Shown: positions 33,110-45,100, numbered from the stretch's first letter. The stretch is 64,000 nucleotides of DNA from Podocnemis expansa (GCA_007922195.1 ML682092.1:286424-350423); one strand, 5' to 3'. Notes: generated by a model from the letters alone, not told the origin. Program-made: numbers and translations.

Positions 33110-33490
33110 AGATTAACTAAGGTACAACAGCAACCGACCGAAGGGTATATGGAGTCATGCTCAGCGGGACCATTGCCTTACACCTGTGACCTCACAACTG
33201 CCCCCTTCCCCCCAGTAGAAACTGTGCGAAGTCTCTGCTAGCTCCCTTCCTGTTCTTTGCCTCTTTGCTACACTAGGTGAATACTTCCCCTTGGTCTTGT
33301 CCTGCTACAACCTCTGGGAACAGATTGGGTGGAAAGGAGGGGTCCTGTCCAGGTCTTCCAAAGCATGGAAGGCCCATCCACCCTCCAGTGGTCCCTGTAA
33401 TAATCACACAGCTGTGTCCTATCACCAGAATATATGAATGGAAAAGCAAAGGAAACTGAGATAGACCTCGTAACACTCAACAAAAATTCC
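33110..33490. repeat. LTR-like repeat family 2, copy 3
   Basis: CCCCTTGGTCTTGTCCTGC, GTCCTGTCCAGGTCTTCC and GGTCCCTGTAATAATCACAC follow the same order as in the other two copies. Confidence 0.5.
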
Positions 33491-36300
33491 AGGAGTCTCC
33501 CCATTTTGTCACAGGGATGGGGGCAGATTGGTGGGACTAGAGGAAGCAGTAGGGAATAGGGAACCTTGGGCTGAGAACTGAGCAGTAGCATAAGGGCATT
33601 TCTGGGAATTGCTAAGGTCCAGAAGGAAATTATGGGGCTGGGGGCAGCTTAGGGGAGGGATGGGTGTGGTGGTTATGATGGGTTTGAAGGGAGTAAGGTT
33701 GAGGGGAAGAACAGAATTGGGTGGACACAGAGGTGGCATCTGGGGTAAGCAAAGCAGGCGGCCCTCTCCTAGGCCTTGGAGGCATTGAAGAAGTAGTGGG
33801 CCACGAGCCAAACGCCTATGGACACACCACTAAGTGCAAGATCCTCAGGAGCAGGCATGCATGAAAGTGCCGAGGGGTCATTTGCCACTCTGTCAGTAGA
33901 CTATAACCCCTAGAGGGGAAGTCCCTGGTTCCTTGTCAGGGAATTTGCTATATCATAATAGCAAAGAACAACCTTGTCATCAGCAAGACCGTTTAGTGTA
34001 GGATGGTTGCCCCTTCCTAGAATTGCCTCCTGAGAAAGGCAGTCGTGATCCAGGGCAACAGATTCCCACAGCTGCAGGTGAAGGGCAAGGGTGGAATAAT
34101 TGCTGCCCTTGCCACCTCAACCCGAAAAGAGGAAGGTGAATTGGGTTAAATACAACCAAGACTGGGGCGGGGAGCACATTGCCCCTTGGCCAAACGGGCG
34201 ATAGGCAAGAGGCCTGTCCTCATTGGCATACTGGCAGGAGATGGCATGGGTAGGATTGATAAGGGGTTTCCTAAACTGAGGTGTCCCAGCTCCACATGGA
34301 AGCTAACACAGGAAGAGGGGTATGAGGAAGGAGTGGATGGAGACCCCTACCCCTCCATCCGTTGACGCATGGGAATGGGGGACCTGGAGGGAGGGCCCCG
34401 GGATAAGTCCTAGATGCTTGGCAGACCAACCTCTGGGGCCCAGAAGTGTCAGAGACACTCCTTCAGGGAGGTCATCATACAAGGAGAAGTGGACGTCTCA
34501 GAAGGGCTCTTCTTTAGAGGTAACCCTTAAGCAGGTTATTGTAGTAAAAGAGAGCCTTTAGGAACACCCATCCTAGTATCAGGACAGAAACTAGGAGAAA
34601 AGTGATTGAATTCCCCATGTTAGGGTGTCACCAACCAAAAAGGGGAGGATGACCTGAGGTAGGAGTGATGAAAACATCACGGGGTTCGGGGGGGGGGGGG
34701 GGGGCTTATGCAACTTCAGCACTTGGTGTGCACTTCTGTCCCCTGCCCCTGTACTCTACTCTTCCGGTATGCAGACTCGTGTAGGGAGAGGTGTGCCAAA
34801 TCAAGGGAAGCGGTAACTTGTCATCTCTCAAGATGGGTCAGCTCCACCTCGAGAGTCATGCCTCCAACTCCAGAATCAGAGTGTTTGGAAAGGGCACGCA
34901 GCTTGGAAGGCATTCTCATCTCTCACTTCTATGGAGAGGCAGTCAACCTTCATAACACAGCTGGATGACTCATTCTAGTGGCAGATGCAGGTGTTGGGTC
35001 CTGGCTACAATGGACCAACTACGAGGGACCTTGCATAGGTCCTGGTGAGGAGAATGGTGACACCTTAGGCAAGACACAAGTTGGACATGGTATGTAACTC
35101 CTGCTCCAAGGGAAGGAGTGTTATTGCTGCACCACCCCCTGTACTGGAAGGGTTAAGGCTTGGGCAGGTCCTGGGTGGGAAGAGGGAAGGATCCTGGGAA
35201 GAGGAGGAAAGCATAAGGCGACCTTTACTTAGGGAAGACAAGAGAGAACTGTGGTGTCCTTTAAGGAACACAGAGGGGCAAGAGGTAACATTATGAAACC
35301 ATCACCCATAAGGCATCAGGCTTTCAAGTGTATTAAGGTCTGTAAGGTTCCCTGGGCTGGAGTTCTGCAGGGGAACTACCCTGAGCTGAAAACCACAGGT
35401 CCTCAAATGGCTCACTCAGGTGTACGAATACCGATTGTGGTTAGGAGTTTTATTCCCTACTATCTCCCTTCATAGCAATTCTAGGGAGGAGAGGGGTGCA
35501 CTAGAGAGGTTAGGGCAGCTCCTAGATGGTGGTCTAGGGCTTTCAGGGGAAGCGACCCTTGCCTGGTAGAGGGAGGCACCAAAGCAGAGGAGGTTCCAGT
35601 CAATGGCTAAACTGGGGTCTGCCCGTGGGCAGAAGAACCCGTGTAAAGTGGTGAAGGTCCTTGGGGAGGAGGGGTAGGGGCTGAAAAGGCAAAAACCCCT
35701 ATGGTGAGACTCGAAGATTTCTCAGGCAAAAGCAAAAGTCTGAAGAGCCTGGCCCCGGTATTAAGGGGGCACCATCTGTGGGGGTGTGAGGCAGGAGATG
35801 ATAGAAGGCAAAAGGGGGTGAGCTTGTCCTCTTACCCATCACCTAGGGGGTGGGGTGCATCATCCCACCATAGTTTCCCCCCAATCCATTGCAAGCCAAC
35901 ACGGATGAGGAGTGTTCTCGGGATAGCGACATGGGAGCGTACCCTTTCAGTGTGCCTGTCTGGGAAGGAGTTGGCTGAAGTGTAGGCATCCTACCTTTGA
36001 CCCAGAGAGCTATAGGGTGGGTTTTTTTTTTTTTTTTTTTTTTTTTTGCGGGGCATGATGTGCCTGCTTCACATACCTCTATGACCTCCGGGTTCCCACC
36101 GAGGGTCCAGGGGCGTATGCATCTGGAAGCAAGTGCGTGTGAGGAGATTTCTCCAGTGGCCAGGCCCTTATTTGACCTGAAGGGTATTGGAAGGGAAGAA
36201 GGAGGCACATTGTTCCCAGACAGGAGGAAGAGGTGTCCTGAGGCTGATTGTGAGGGGGCGTTTAGTGAAAGCGTTTAGGTTTCAGCTCTGATGCTCAAGG
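33491..36300. other. No gene recognised; perhaps decayed DIRS sequence
   Basis: This lies downstream, on the minus strand, of a DIRS-type gag, where RT would be expected. I could not find RT or RNase H motifs in it. Homopolymer runs occur at 34,688-34,704 (G) and 36,021-36,047 (T). Confidence 0.35.
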
Positions 36301-36304
36301 GTTC

Positions 36305-38160
36305 TTATGGAGGAGAACGACCCTGTTGGAGTTGATCACCTATAATGAGGCAAAGGGACCATCCTCCTGTAGTCCAAAGGCTCCTAAAGATAGCCATTTC
36401 ATTTGTGTGTGTGTTGGGGGGGGGGAATACAACAAGAACCCTTCCCCCATGCATTGAAGGGGTCGCAGTAGACTGGGGATGTTGAGGCACCTGGGGAGTG
36501 AGTGTACCCAGCGCTCTGAGTGCCGACCTCTGTACATAGTCGTCATGGATCATGGAGTCTGTGGACAGGTAAAGAGAGAGAGACTGCCCCTCTAAAGGGA
36601 AGTCTAATATGGCCTACTGTAAGTACTGGGAGAGGTCAAGATCCTGAAGCCTGGCTGCCTGGCGTGTAACCATGGCCCTAGAAATGCCGCAGCTAGCCGT
36701 GTTCGAGGCATCGAAAGCCACTGTAAAGGCATGGCGAGATGCCAAGGCACCTTCCTTGATGAAGACATTCAAATTCCCCAAGTATTCTTGTAGGAGGAGG
36801 TTGCTGAAACTCCTCATAGCACCCCAGAGGTGTAGGGAATCTTTTAAACCACAGCCTGATTGCCAGGATCCCTCAGCTGAAAAGCTGAAAACTGAGTAGG
36901 TTTTGGGGGTTTTTTTAAGCCAGGAGGTCAAACCTTCTGGGACTCCTAGAGGACCCCGGATGAATCAGTAGGCTCGGCCAGCGTCTCCCAGCAATGTCAA
37001 GGGCACGACTATGGGGGCGGGGGGAATCATAATGGTGGCCGGAGAAGTTTGAACCCCGGGTCAAATAGGGGGTTCTGGATTCCCTCGAGAGGTGTGATCC
37101 TGACCCAGGCAGGTGGTGGCCTGATGAAGGTGTTCAGGCATGGTAGGGTCTTCTCTCTAAGGCCCTGGTCCCTGTTCGTGGCTGTAATTGGGAGAAGGGA
37201 CAACCCCGGTACTGGGGTGCCCTCACCGGGGCCATGGCACCAAGTAGGGATTTCCCTTATGGGCCCTCAGTAGGAGGTAGCCAGTTTCAAGTGCAGTGCT
37301 GGGAAGAACTGGCGCCGCAGACCCTTCAGTAAGGGGCTAGGCCTGAGGAATGCACTTCAGATCTCTTGCGGTGCCAAGGCAAGGTTGTCAGAGCCATAGG
37401 CGTTGGAGCCTGTAGTCTCGCATTGGTGCGGGCCCAAGTAATGAGCAGTTCCCCCTGGTGCTGGGTAAAGTGGAGGAAGGAAGAAGACGGACTTACCATT
37501 TGTTTTGGCAGCCTGCGGTGTATTCAAGGGCCGGAGGGCTTCTGCCACTTCAAAGGCCTCTGGTGTGGTTGGCACTGTGATAGGCTCCAGGTGCTCACCC
37601 TGGAGGGAAGTGCCAGACACGGTGCCGGCACTTTGGTGCCAGAGTTGGTCCTGAGTGTGCTTAGCTGGGTTCTGCTGGGGAGCAGCATCGAGAGATCCCT
37701 GGTGCTGACTGGCCAGTGGGACTGCTGCCAGGGTGTGGAGCTTGAGCCAATTGCGGATCTTTATTGAACGCTGGAGAGTGACGCTGAGAGTGTTCCCATG
37801 CTGACTGAGCACACGGTGCCAGGTTAGAGGCTGATCGCTGCTGTATTCATAGCTGGAGAGCGGTGCCAAGAGGGCTCGAGTGTCCACCGAGCACACGGTG
37901 CCAAGTTGGAGGCCCATCGCGGCTGTATTCATACCCAGAGAGCGGCGCCGAGAGGGCTCCAGTGCCAACTGAGCACACGGTGCCAAATTGGAGGCTGATT
38001 GTGGCTGTATTCATAGCTGGAGAGTGATGCTGACTGAGCATGCAGTGCTGGGTCCGGTCGCGGCATTTCTTCAGAGCCAGAGATCGGTGAGCGGAGCCGG
38101 TGAATTCCTGGCATCAGCTGCGGGGCCCGTTCCCGGGCGTGTTATGCAGCCTTCGCTCCC
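36305..38160 (-). pseudogene. Divergent DIRS-type gag-like region
   Basis: The minus strand at 36,931-36,614 encodes a segment with ASNTASCGISRAMVTRQAARL. It continues after a stop with ILDFPLEG, an STD and then RSALRALG and TPQVPQ. This parallels the helical gag part of copy B (IIQDPPFEG, then STD and IYTPQ). The upstream part (38,160-37,000) is Ser/Pro-rich with tandem repeats, like the low-complexity part of copy B. A DIRS-like terminal repeat lies just outside it at 38,205-38,310. It is a second, divergent subfamily with many stops. No RT was found with it. Confidence 0.55.
37807..38050 (-). repeat. 82-bp tandem repeat within gag-like region
   Basis: GAGCACACGGTGCC starts at 37,807, 37,889 and 37,971, spacing 82 bp, with a partial fourth unit. 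Because 82 is not divisible by three, successive units read in different frames. Confidence 0.8.
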
Positions 38161-38204
38161 TGCTGAGTCCTTCGCTTAATATGGCCAGGGGGTGGTGGCT
38201 GCCA

Positions 38205-38310
38205 GCTCTGTCCTGACAGGCTAAGGCTAAAAGAAGTTCCAGCCAATTGTGCGCTGTGGCACGTAGACACCTAATACTGAATGTATCCGAGCAGCACCCG
38301 AAGAAGAATG
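38205..38310 (-). repeat. Terminal repeat of the divergent DIRS subfamily
   Basis: CCTGACAGGCTAAGGCTAAA, GGCACGTAGACACC and TACTGAATGTATCCGAGCAG correspond to copy B 11,990-12,075 and match 60,930-61,020 more closely. Confidence 0.65.
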
Positions 38311-38689
38311 TCTAGTTCCTCAGTTTCATGTCCATGACAGTGCCTGTCCCTGCCCTGCTGGTAAGTCTAATGCTGGCTTCTCTTTGCTCCAGGCTGTAGA
38401 GTTTTAGGGGGAATTATAATCCAATAAGGAGAGGCAGCATATTCAGAGCTGTCTAGGGAATCTTTATTGAAAGAGAACTGAGAGAGAGGGAACCAAACAG
38501 GCAGTTTTCCTAGCACCTAAACAACCCTCCCATTTATCACTATGACAACCCCAATGACCCTAGGTAGTCTAAAATACTACATATTCCTCCCCCTCTAATG
38601 AAAAAGCCCTCCTCCCCCGGAAAGAATAAAGCCTCCCGCCCTGCAGAAAGAATAAAGGCTAAACTAGGAGACAGGGGCATCTCTGGCTG

Positions 38690-38935
38690 GGGGAGGGACC
38701 CAGGGCACGGGCTCAGATCCCTTCCCCGGCCCACAGGCCCCGCCCCCAGCCTGCAGGCCCCGCCCCCTGGCCAGGGCCAGGCGCTGCTGCGCCACTGCGG
38801 GCAGCTAGGCGCCGCATCCCTGGACGGGGCCAGGGCCGGAAGCGGCCGCCGGAGGACGGGCCCTGCATCCTTAGCCAGGGACAGGGCCGCCGCAGCTGGC
38901 GGCGGCTGGGCCCCGGATCTCCAGCCCTGAGGTAC
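38690..38935. promoter_or_regulatory. CpG-rich block
   Basis: About 245 bp of very GC-rich sequence with many CpG pairs (GGAAGCGGCCGCCGGAGGACG and neighbours) stands out from CpG-poor surroundings. It is open on both strands. It could be a CpG island, or GC-rich repeat DNA; no exon was recognised and it abuts a DIRS fragment. Confidence 0.3.
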
Positions 38936-39615
38936 AATTTCACCCCGGTGGTAGCTCACCTGCCTGGGGTGGACAACAGGCTAGCGGACTTGCTCAGCAG
39001 AACTCCTCTAGCCCACCACAACTGGTCCCTCCACAATACAGTGGTATCCCATCTAGTCAACAGGTGGGGAGCACCCCAGGAGTACCTATTTGCGACACGA
39101 CAGAACCACAAATGTCATTGCTTCTGCTCCCATAGGGGTCGAAAGGAAGGTTTGCTCACGGATGCCTTCATGCTCCACTGGTTGGGACCCGTTTTGTATG
39201 CCTTCCTACTAATCCTGCTGATGTACAGAGCCCTCCTGAAGGGACAGAGGGATGGAGCAAACCTGATATTAATAGCTCCAGATTGGCCCAGACAACACTG
39301 GTACTCGGTCCTACAGGATCTGTCCATAGATGCACCACTCCGTCTTCCCCTCTGGGCAGACCTCCTGACACAGAATTCGGGGCACCTGTGGCACCCGAAT
39401 CCCAGTCTCCTACACCTGATGGCCTGGAGACTGCATGGCTAAGTGAGCAGGAAAGACTGTGCTCAGATAGGATCAAGAGGGTACCAATTGGTAGTAGCAG
39501 ACCCTCCAATAGAGCTAACTATACAGCTAAATGGAAATGTTTTTCCCTCTGGGCTATAGGTAATGGGGCTATACCTGTATCAGCCCCTACTCACTTAATC
39601 CTTGACTACGGGCTA
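38936..39615 (+). mobile_element. DIRS-type fragment, copy C (RNase H end and YR start)
   Basis: The translation begins just before LPGVDNRLADLLSR, the last RNase H motif. It continues through VNRWGAPQ, ILIAPDWPRQHW and LLHLMAW in one frame. The recombinase frame starts in overlap (TARL-type segment SEQERLCSDRIKRV, then ANYTAKWKCFS) and ends where the foldback repeat begins at about 39,620. It differs from copies A, B and D at many residues, so it may be another subfamily. Both ends are truncated. It lacks all catalytic recombinase residues. Confidence 0.75.
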
Positions 39616-39645
39616 CACCTTCAGACATGTGGGCCTAAGAGTTGT

Positions 39646-40132
39646 GGGATGCACATTTGTGCACCCTGGGCTATGATCCATATGATTTTTGTGTTCACTT
39701 ATACACTGTGATTGTATGTTTTTATGCCAAACCGAGTTTCTTTATGGATGCCCATAACCTATTCTATATGATTACTATGATGATATGTTTCCTGCAGTGA
39801 CAGGAAGTCACCTCTGCCAGAAGGGGAGGGGTAAGGATTGAGCCACCTCAATCAGCATATCTTTGTTTCCTCCTTTGTCACAGCTTTGGTTGTTTACCTC
39901 TTGCAGGAAGAGAGCTCTGCCTGGCTCCCACCCCCATGAGCCATGCCACACACCTGTACACATGCATGTGGCTGGAGGAAACATATCATAATAATCATGT
40001 AGAATAGGTTATGAGCCTCCACAACGAAACTTCGTATGGCGTAACTGACACAAAAACATACAATCCCAGTGTATAAGTGAACAGAAAAATTATATGGATC
40101 ATAACCCTGGGTGCACAGATGTGCATTCCATG
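39646..40132. repeat. Foldback element from two inverted 180-bp repeats
   Basis: The arm 39,646-39,794 (GATGCACATTTGTGCACCC to GATATGTTTCCTGCAG) is the reverse complement of 39,975-40,132. About 180 bp of unrelated spacer separates them. Single arms lie at 2,340-2,530 and 55,085-55,260. Confidence 0.75.
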
Positions 40133-40344
40133 ACACTAAGTTTGGGCCCAGTGGGTGGGGCTGGGGCAAGGGGCAGGACTGAAGAAGTGGACAGGGCTGG
40201 GGCCAGGAGGCAAAGCTTAGATCTCATGGGGGGCCTGGGCCCTAGCTAATCTTCATATGTAGCAATGCCCATACAAGGCACTGAGAGCCCCCCCCCCAGA
40301 ATACTGGGTGCTGTTCTAGTCCTCCATATTTAAAAAAAGATGAA

Positions 40345-40419
40345 TTAGAATTGCAACAGGCACAGAGAAGGGCCACAAGAATGGCCTACAGAGTGGAAAA
40401 CCTGCCTTATGAGAGAAAA
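40345..40419 (+). pseudogene. CR1-type LINE ORF2 C-terminal fragment
   Basis: The plus strand reads LQQAQRRATRMAYRVENLP before the assembly gap. This resembles the extreme C terminus of non-LTR (CR1-like) reverse-transcriptase proteins, which carry a QRRATRM stretch followed by LPYE. Only about 25 residues remain and the gap 40,420-40,519 removes the rest. Confidence 0.6.
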
Positions 40420-40519
40420 NNNNNNNNNNNNNNNNNNNNNNNNNNNNNNNNNNNNNNNNNNNNNNNNNNNNNNNNNNNNNNNNNNNNNNNNNNNNNNNNN
40501 NNNNNNNNNNNNNNNNNNN

Positions 40520-41570
40520 TAAATCTGAGCAGTAACTTGTCAGTGCAGCAGGTAAAAGCTCTCTCATTGAGTTTATTCAGTTTGGGGTCAGGCCCTGTAT
40601 AAATTCTAAATATCAATATTTGGTTTTTATAATACAAAGTAAAATCTTTATTGGTGAGAGATTTTTTTTCAGAAAGTTTACAACACAATCTTCCATCCTC
40701 AGCCCTTCACAACAATTATTCTAGTCTAATGGGCTCAGATACCCTTAGAGTCATTCATGAAGACTGCACTGAAATATAAATAGATTTTGACTATACAGCA
40801 AAGAAGAATTAATACATGTCGAATGCTATTTAATCAGTAGAAGTATAGTGCTGCTATTGAACTTGCAGTGAATATAAATTATCTTGGTAATTGACTTAGT
40901 TATATTAATTAAAATTGTCTTGTAAAATAAATGTACTAGCAGTTCCTTCTGCAAATAATGACATACTGATGTCTCAGGCACACTTGTTCAATGGACTTAA
41001 GGAATATTTTTTCTAAAGCCAGTTTTCAGTAGTGGTGATCTAGCTTAAGTCTAAATCATTTTGGATGCTGAAAGTGAACCATGATCCATAATAAGTACTT
41101 GTAACATTCTTTAAATAGAGGTTGTTTTTTTTAAATAACCTTTTGACAGTGGCCAGTGGTTTTGAATGTAACATTTGTGTCGATTTTCAGTCATTTCTGA
41201 TGAGTCTTATTTAATTCTCAAAATAGAAATACAAGAGAAATAATTTTGCATTATATTACAATATCTGGAAATGCCAGGTGATTTTTAATAAAGAAAATTA
41301 ATTTACAATTGCTTTTCAGGTTTAAATTGCTAATTATCATCACTTATCTGTAGTTCATTGTAGGCTTGTTCTTGATCAATTTATGTTGCCAGCTTTAAAA
41401 ATATTTACCCAGAAAACAATATCAAAAAAGAAAAGTATTTAAAAAATCATGCACTGATGTTATTAAAGACTGTATCATAATGCACACAGACAAGGAGGGT
41501 AGAATTAATATTGTGTGAGTAAACTGTAGAATCTGGCAGTTACTGAATTTGAGTGCTTGTCTAGACCTAA
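40520..41570. other. AT-rich DNA, nothing recognised
   Basis: No long frame, terminal repeat or domain. It is the least repeat-like part of the window by eye. Confidence 0.5.
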
Positions 41571-41574
41571 CTGA

Positions 41575-42030
41575 GGAGGTTGCCTTTCCCTGCTGGCTCT
41601 CACAATGCTGCCCCTCCCCTTCCGGCTCTTACCACGCTGCTTTTTTCTGCTGGTGAGACTCTCTCAATGCTGCCCCCCCCCCCTTCCCCGTTCTTACCAG
41701 GCAGCTTTTTCCCTGCAAGCTCTCAGAGTGCTGCTTCTCCCCTCCTGGCTTTTACCGCGTTGCTTTTCCCTGCAGGCTCTCACAGTGCTGCCCCTCCCCT
41801 GGCTCTGACAACGCTGCTTTTTCCTGCAGCTCTCACAACACTGCTCCTTCGCTACTGGCTCTCACCCTGCTGTCACCTCTCTGCTGTCCCCGACCACTGC
41901 AAGTTTCTCACCCCTGTCTCCCACCATGCCGCCCTTCCCTGCTGCACTTTTCCGGGAGCAGCAATTTTCCTTTAAAGAGCCACGTGTGGCTCGCAAGCTG
42001 CAGTTTGGCCACATCTGCTCTATACATGGA
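41575..42030. repeat. Diverged short tandem repeats with hAT-like end
   Basis: CTCTCACAATGCTGCCCCTCC and related units recur about every 60-80 bp from 41,595 to 41,870. The end contains AGAGCCACGTGTGGCTCG, a palindromic pattern found at the ends of some hAT-derived repeats. No target duplication was identified. Confidence 0.4.
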
Positions 42031-42214
42031 GGATGGCTCACCTGCTGGTGAATTCTCTGTATATTAAAGTCCTTAAGTCATGATTTGAGGACTTTAATAA
42101 CTCAGTCATAGGTTAGAAGTATATTATTGCCATGAGTGGGTGAAGTTCTATGGCCTGCCTTGTGCAGAAGGTCAAACTGCCTGATCATACTTGTACCTTC
42201 TGACCTTAGAGGCT

Positions 42215-42290
42215 ATGAGTCTATTTATTTCATGAGCTTTTGTGGGAAAAAAATCACACTCCACCTGATTTTTGAAGATGGGGAACACAC
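42215..42290 (-). repeat. Inverted, decayed copy of the 14,283 family
   Basis: TCTATTTATTTCATGAGCTTT is the reverse complement of the AAAGCTCATG...AATAAAT core. The putative ribozyme core is degraded. Confidence 0.5.
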
Positions 42291-43800
42291 AGAATGGGAG
42301 GAAAATAAATGTAGTCATTGTATGAGGTCAGACTATAACAGCAAATCTTGCAGTTGTTTAGCTTCAAACAGTGAAGAACAGCACATAGTGAAAGGTTGCC
42401 TGGCCATTATACATGAGACCTTGCCAGAACACCTACCAAAGTGGCCAGCCGACCTTTCACAAACGAATGTATTGAGAATGATTAAATTTCCTCATACAAG
42501 GACACTAACCAATCAGAAGTACTTTTTCTCTCCTGGCCAACCAACCTTTACAAACAAATGCACTCAACCGTGACCAAGCCAAAGTACTTTTTTTCTCCTT
42601 TGGAGGGCATTGCTGAAAAGGTGTCTCTTTAAAATAATTTTTTTAATTATTATTTTCTTTTATTTTGGACTTTTTGGTTTTCATTGAAAAAAGAGAAGAA
42701 GATCAAAGCATGAGAAAAGCACAGCCCTTGTCTGGGCCTTATCCCAGGACCAGAGCAGGCCTGGGGACAGTGTGCTGGCCAGGGCCGGATCGAGCCTGGG
42801 GATGGCAATGATGAGGCACCCCAGGGCTCATCCTGGGACCAGATGAGACCAGTGTCCGGAAACTGCAAGCCATTCGGGACTGGATTGGGCCCCTCACATT
42901 CAGCCCAAGGCCAGAGCAGGGCCAATAGCAGTGAGTGGCCTGTCTAGATTGCACCCAGGCTGGTGGTGGGGGCCTGGAGGGGGTGATCTGGACCAGGCCG
43001 GCACTCAAGGCAGGGCAGAGGGTGCAGGGGGGTGCAGGGCTGAGCTGGCCAGAGCCATCTTGGAGCTGGGGCCATCTTGGAGCTAGAGTCAACTCAGGCC
43101 TGAGCCCTGCGGCAGGGGTGAGTAAGACAGAGCCGGACTGAGCCTGGGGCCAGCAGCAACTGTGGTGAGCTGCACAGAGCAGGCCTGGGGCCAGCCCCAC
43201 TGAGCCGGCCAGGAATAGCTCGGTTCTGGGGCCAGAAGTGGGGATGGCTAGCCAGCTGGGGCCAGGGCCAGAGCCACCTGGATCATGTCCTTGACAGCTG
43301 GTGGGGTGGATCAGGCTGGCATGTGTGGGGTGCTCAGGGGTTTCGGGTTCATGCTGCCACCCATCCTCAGCCATGATCAGGGCCCCCCCTCACCCTGCAC
43401 TGTCCCCCGGGCCCAATCTTGGCCCAGTGTCATCTCCCAACCCTGTTCCCAGCCTCCTGCTGCTACCCCCAGTCCCAAATGGGCCCTGTGATGCCTTTCA
43501 CGGCCTTTTGCCACCCTTGGCCCTGATCCTGCCCCTGCAGCACTCCCCAGGTGGGTTCCCATCCCTGCACCAACCCCTGAGATAGGATCCCAGCTCCTTG
43601 CCCCCCTGCCAAGCCCCATGCGGCCCCATGGCCCAAGTCTCAACCCTGCACCCCCTCCCCAGGCTGGTCCACGCCCCGCCACATCTTCCACTACCCCCAA
43701 GACCCTGCCAGAGCACCGCAAACTCTGCTCTGCTCCCTGCCATTTGGTCTGTCTGCAGTGGTTCCCCTCTTGCCTCAGAATTCCCCCCTACTTTAGCTGA
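42291..43800. other. No gene recognised
   Basis: GC-rich from 42,740, with long open frames on both strands caused by composition (for example 42,739-43,374 minus). No domain seen. Confidence 0.4.
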
Positions 43801-43810
43801 GTGTCTGCGA

Positions 43811-43925
43811 CCTGTAGTGGCTAGCACCTCTGCTTAACATGCAGAAGGTCCTGGGTTCAATTCCCAGGGGGTTGGACTCGATGATCTCACGAGGTCCCTT
43901 CCAGTCCTATGATTTGATTGACTGG
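43811..43925 (+). repeat. tRNA-Val-like SINE with CR1-like tail
   Basis: A tRNA-like head has TAGTGGCTAGCAC (box A region), an anticodon-like arm TGCTTAACATGCA and a consensus box B GGTTCAATTCC at 43,855-43,865. The tail GTTGGACTCGATGATCTC and AGGTCCCTTCCAGTCCTATG is that of CR1 LINEs, which would supply the retrotransposition machinery. A second copy lies at 52,425-52,545. Confidence 0.75.
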
Positions 43926-44760
43926 CCTGTGCCAAGGACTGCACCGAGGCTGAAAACTGCCTCCAGACCTGAAGTGGGGGGGAAGGCAAGGCTGGGAGTG
44001 ACCCGGTCTGTTGTGCCATCTGCTGGAGAAAGGTAGGAAAACAAAGGTAGGAAAACCAGGCACAGACAGGACTAAAGTTAATAGAAAGGTTGTCTAACTA
44101 ATAATCCCTTCTGACTGGAAAGTAGGGCTTTAGACGATGGAAGAATTACCAGGACCCAGCTGGGGAAGGGGGCACCCACAGGGGAGTGTTCCAGATGAAG
44201 CAGGGGTTGAACCCCTTGAGACTGGATTTAGGAGCCAGCTGCACTGGAGTAGAGAGACCTTGGCCAGCGTGGGGCAGACTTCACTGTGTCAGAATCCTGA
44301 TCAGCAGTGACCAGAGGGACACAGGCACAATTACTGAGAGGTTCCATCACAGGGCATCACGGCCCCAACGTTTCTTGCTCTTCTCATCTCCCTGCTGGGG
44401 AAGGTAGACACAGGCAGGTAAATGTGTGCCCTGGCTAGCAGCCTGTCTGCATCAGCCTGGTAGCTTGGGCTGATTGGGGCTAGGTTCATGACCCAGGGCC
44501 TGAACGGGGAAATTATGGTGCTGGATCGCCTATGCCTGGCCTGGAATGTGCTTGGTGGGTGAAGGAAATAGCCAGGGTCCTCACTGTGCTTCCCACTCTC
44601 TCCTGGTACCTCTGTCCTGCTCCCTTGCTACCGCACCTCTAGCCTGTCTTGACAACCCTGCCCTGCCACCCCGTCCTGCTCCCTACATTTCTTCCTTGCT
44701 GCCCACGCCCAACTATACTGTGAGAGGGGTGGGACTAGGGATGGAACAGAGGCAGGGCCT
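43926..44760. other. No gene recognised
   Basis: Non-coding DNA without identified repeats. Confidence 0.4.
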
Positions 44761-44764
44761 GAGG

Positions 44765-44885
44765 CAGACCAGGCAGCTTGCTTTCCCTGGGGATTGATTT
44801 AGCTGAGGTTGGTCCTGATTTGAGCAAGGACTGGGCTAGGTACGTCCTGGGGTCCTTCCAACTCTTATCTTCCACGATTTTGTTA
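44765..44885 (+). repeat. CR1 LINE 3' end fragment 1
   Basis: TTAGCTGAGGTTGGTCCTGA and GGGGTCCTTCCAACTCTTAT resemble the conserved CR1 3' untranslated end. Confidence 0.55.
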
Positions 44886-44914
44886 TTCTCCTTTACTGGG
44901 TGTGTGTGTGTGAA

Positions 44915-45100
44915 GGATGGATATTAGGAAAAAGCACTGGAATAGGTTACCTAGGGAGAAGGTGGCATGTCCACCTGTCAAGGTTTTTAACTGAAACTTG
45001 ACAAATCCCTAGCTGGGGTGGTTTAGTTGGGGTTGGTCCTGCTTTGATGCCTCTGGGGCATCCCTTCCAACCCTCACATTCTAAGGTTCTATGAATTGAA
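44915..45100 (+). repeat. CR1 LINE 3' end fragment 2
   Basis: ATATTAGGAAAAAGCACTGG, GGTTACCTAGGGAGAAGGTG, TTTAGTTGGGGTTGGTCCTG and GGCATCCCTTCCAACCC are in CR1 3' UTR order. Confidence 0.7.

Noticed and set aside
34688..34704. Poly-G run as a G-quadruplex regulatory element
   Set aside because: A simple homopolymer in non-coding DNA with no promoter nearby; could be an assembly artefact.
33491..36300. RT gene of the divergent DIRS element
   Set aside because: No RT, RNase H or YR motif could be found on the minus strand despite the expected position.
38598..38930. First exon of a host gene in the CpG-rich block
   Set aside because: No splice-compatible downstream exon or recognised protein sequence; the adjoining coding sequence is DIRS.
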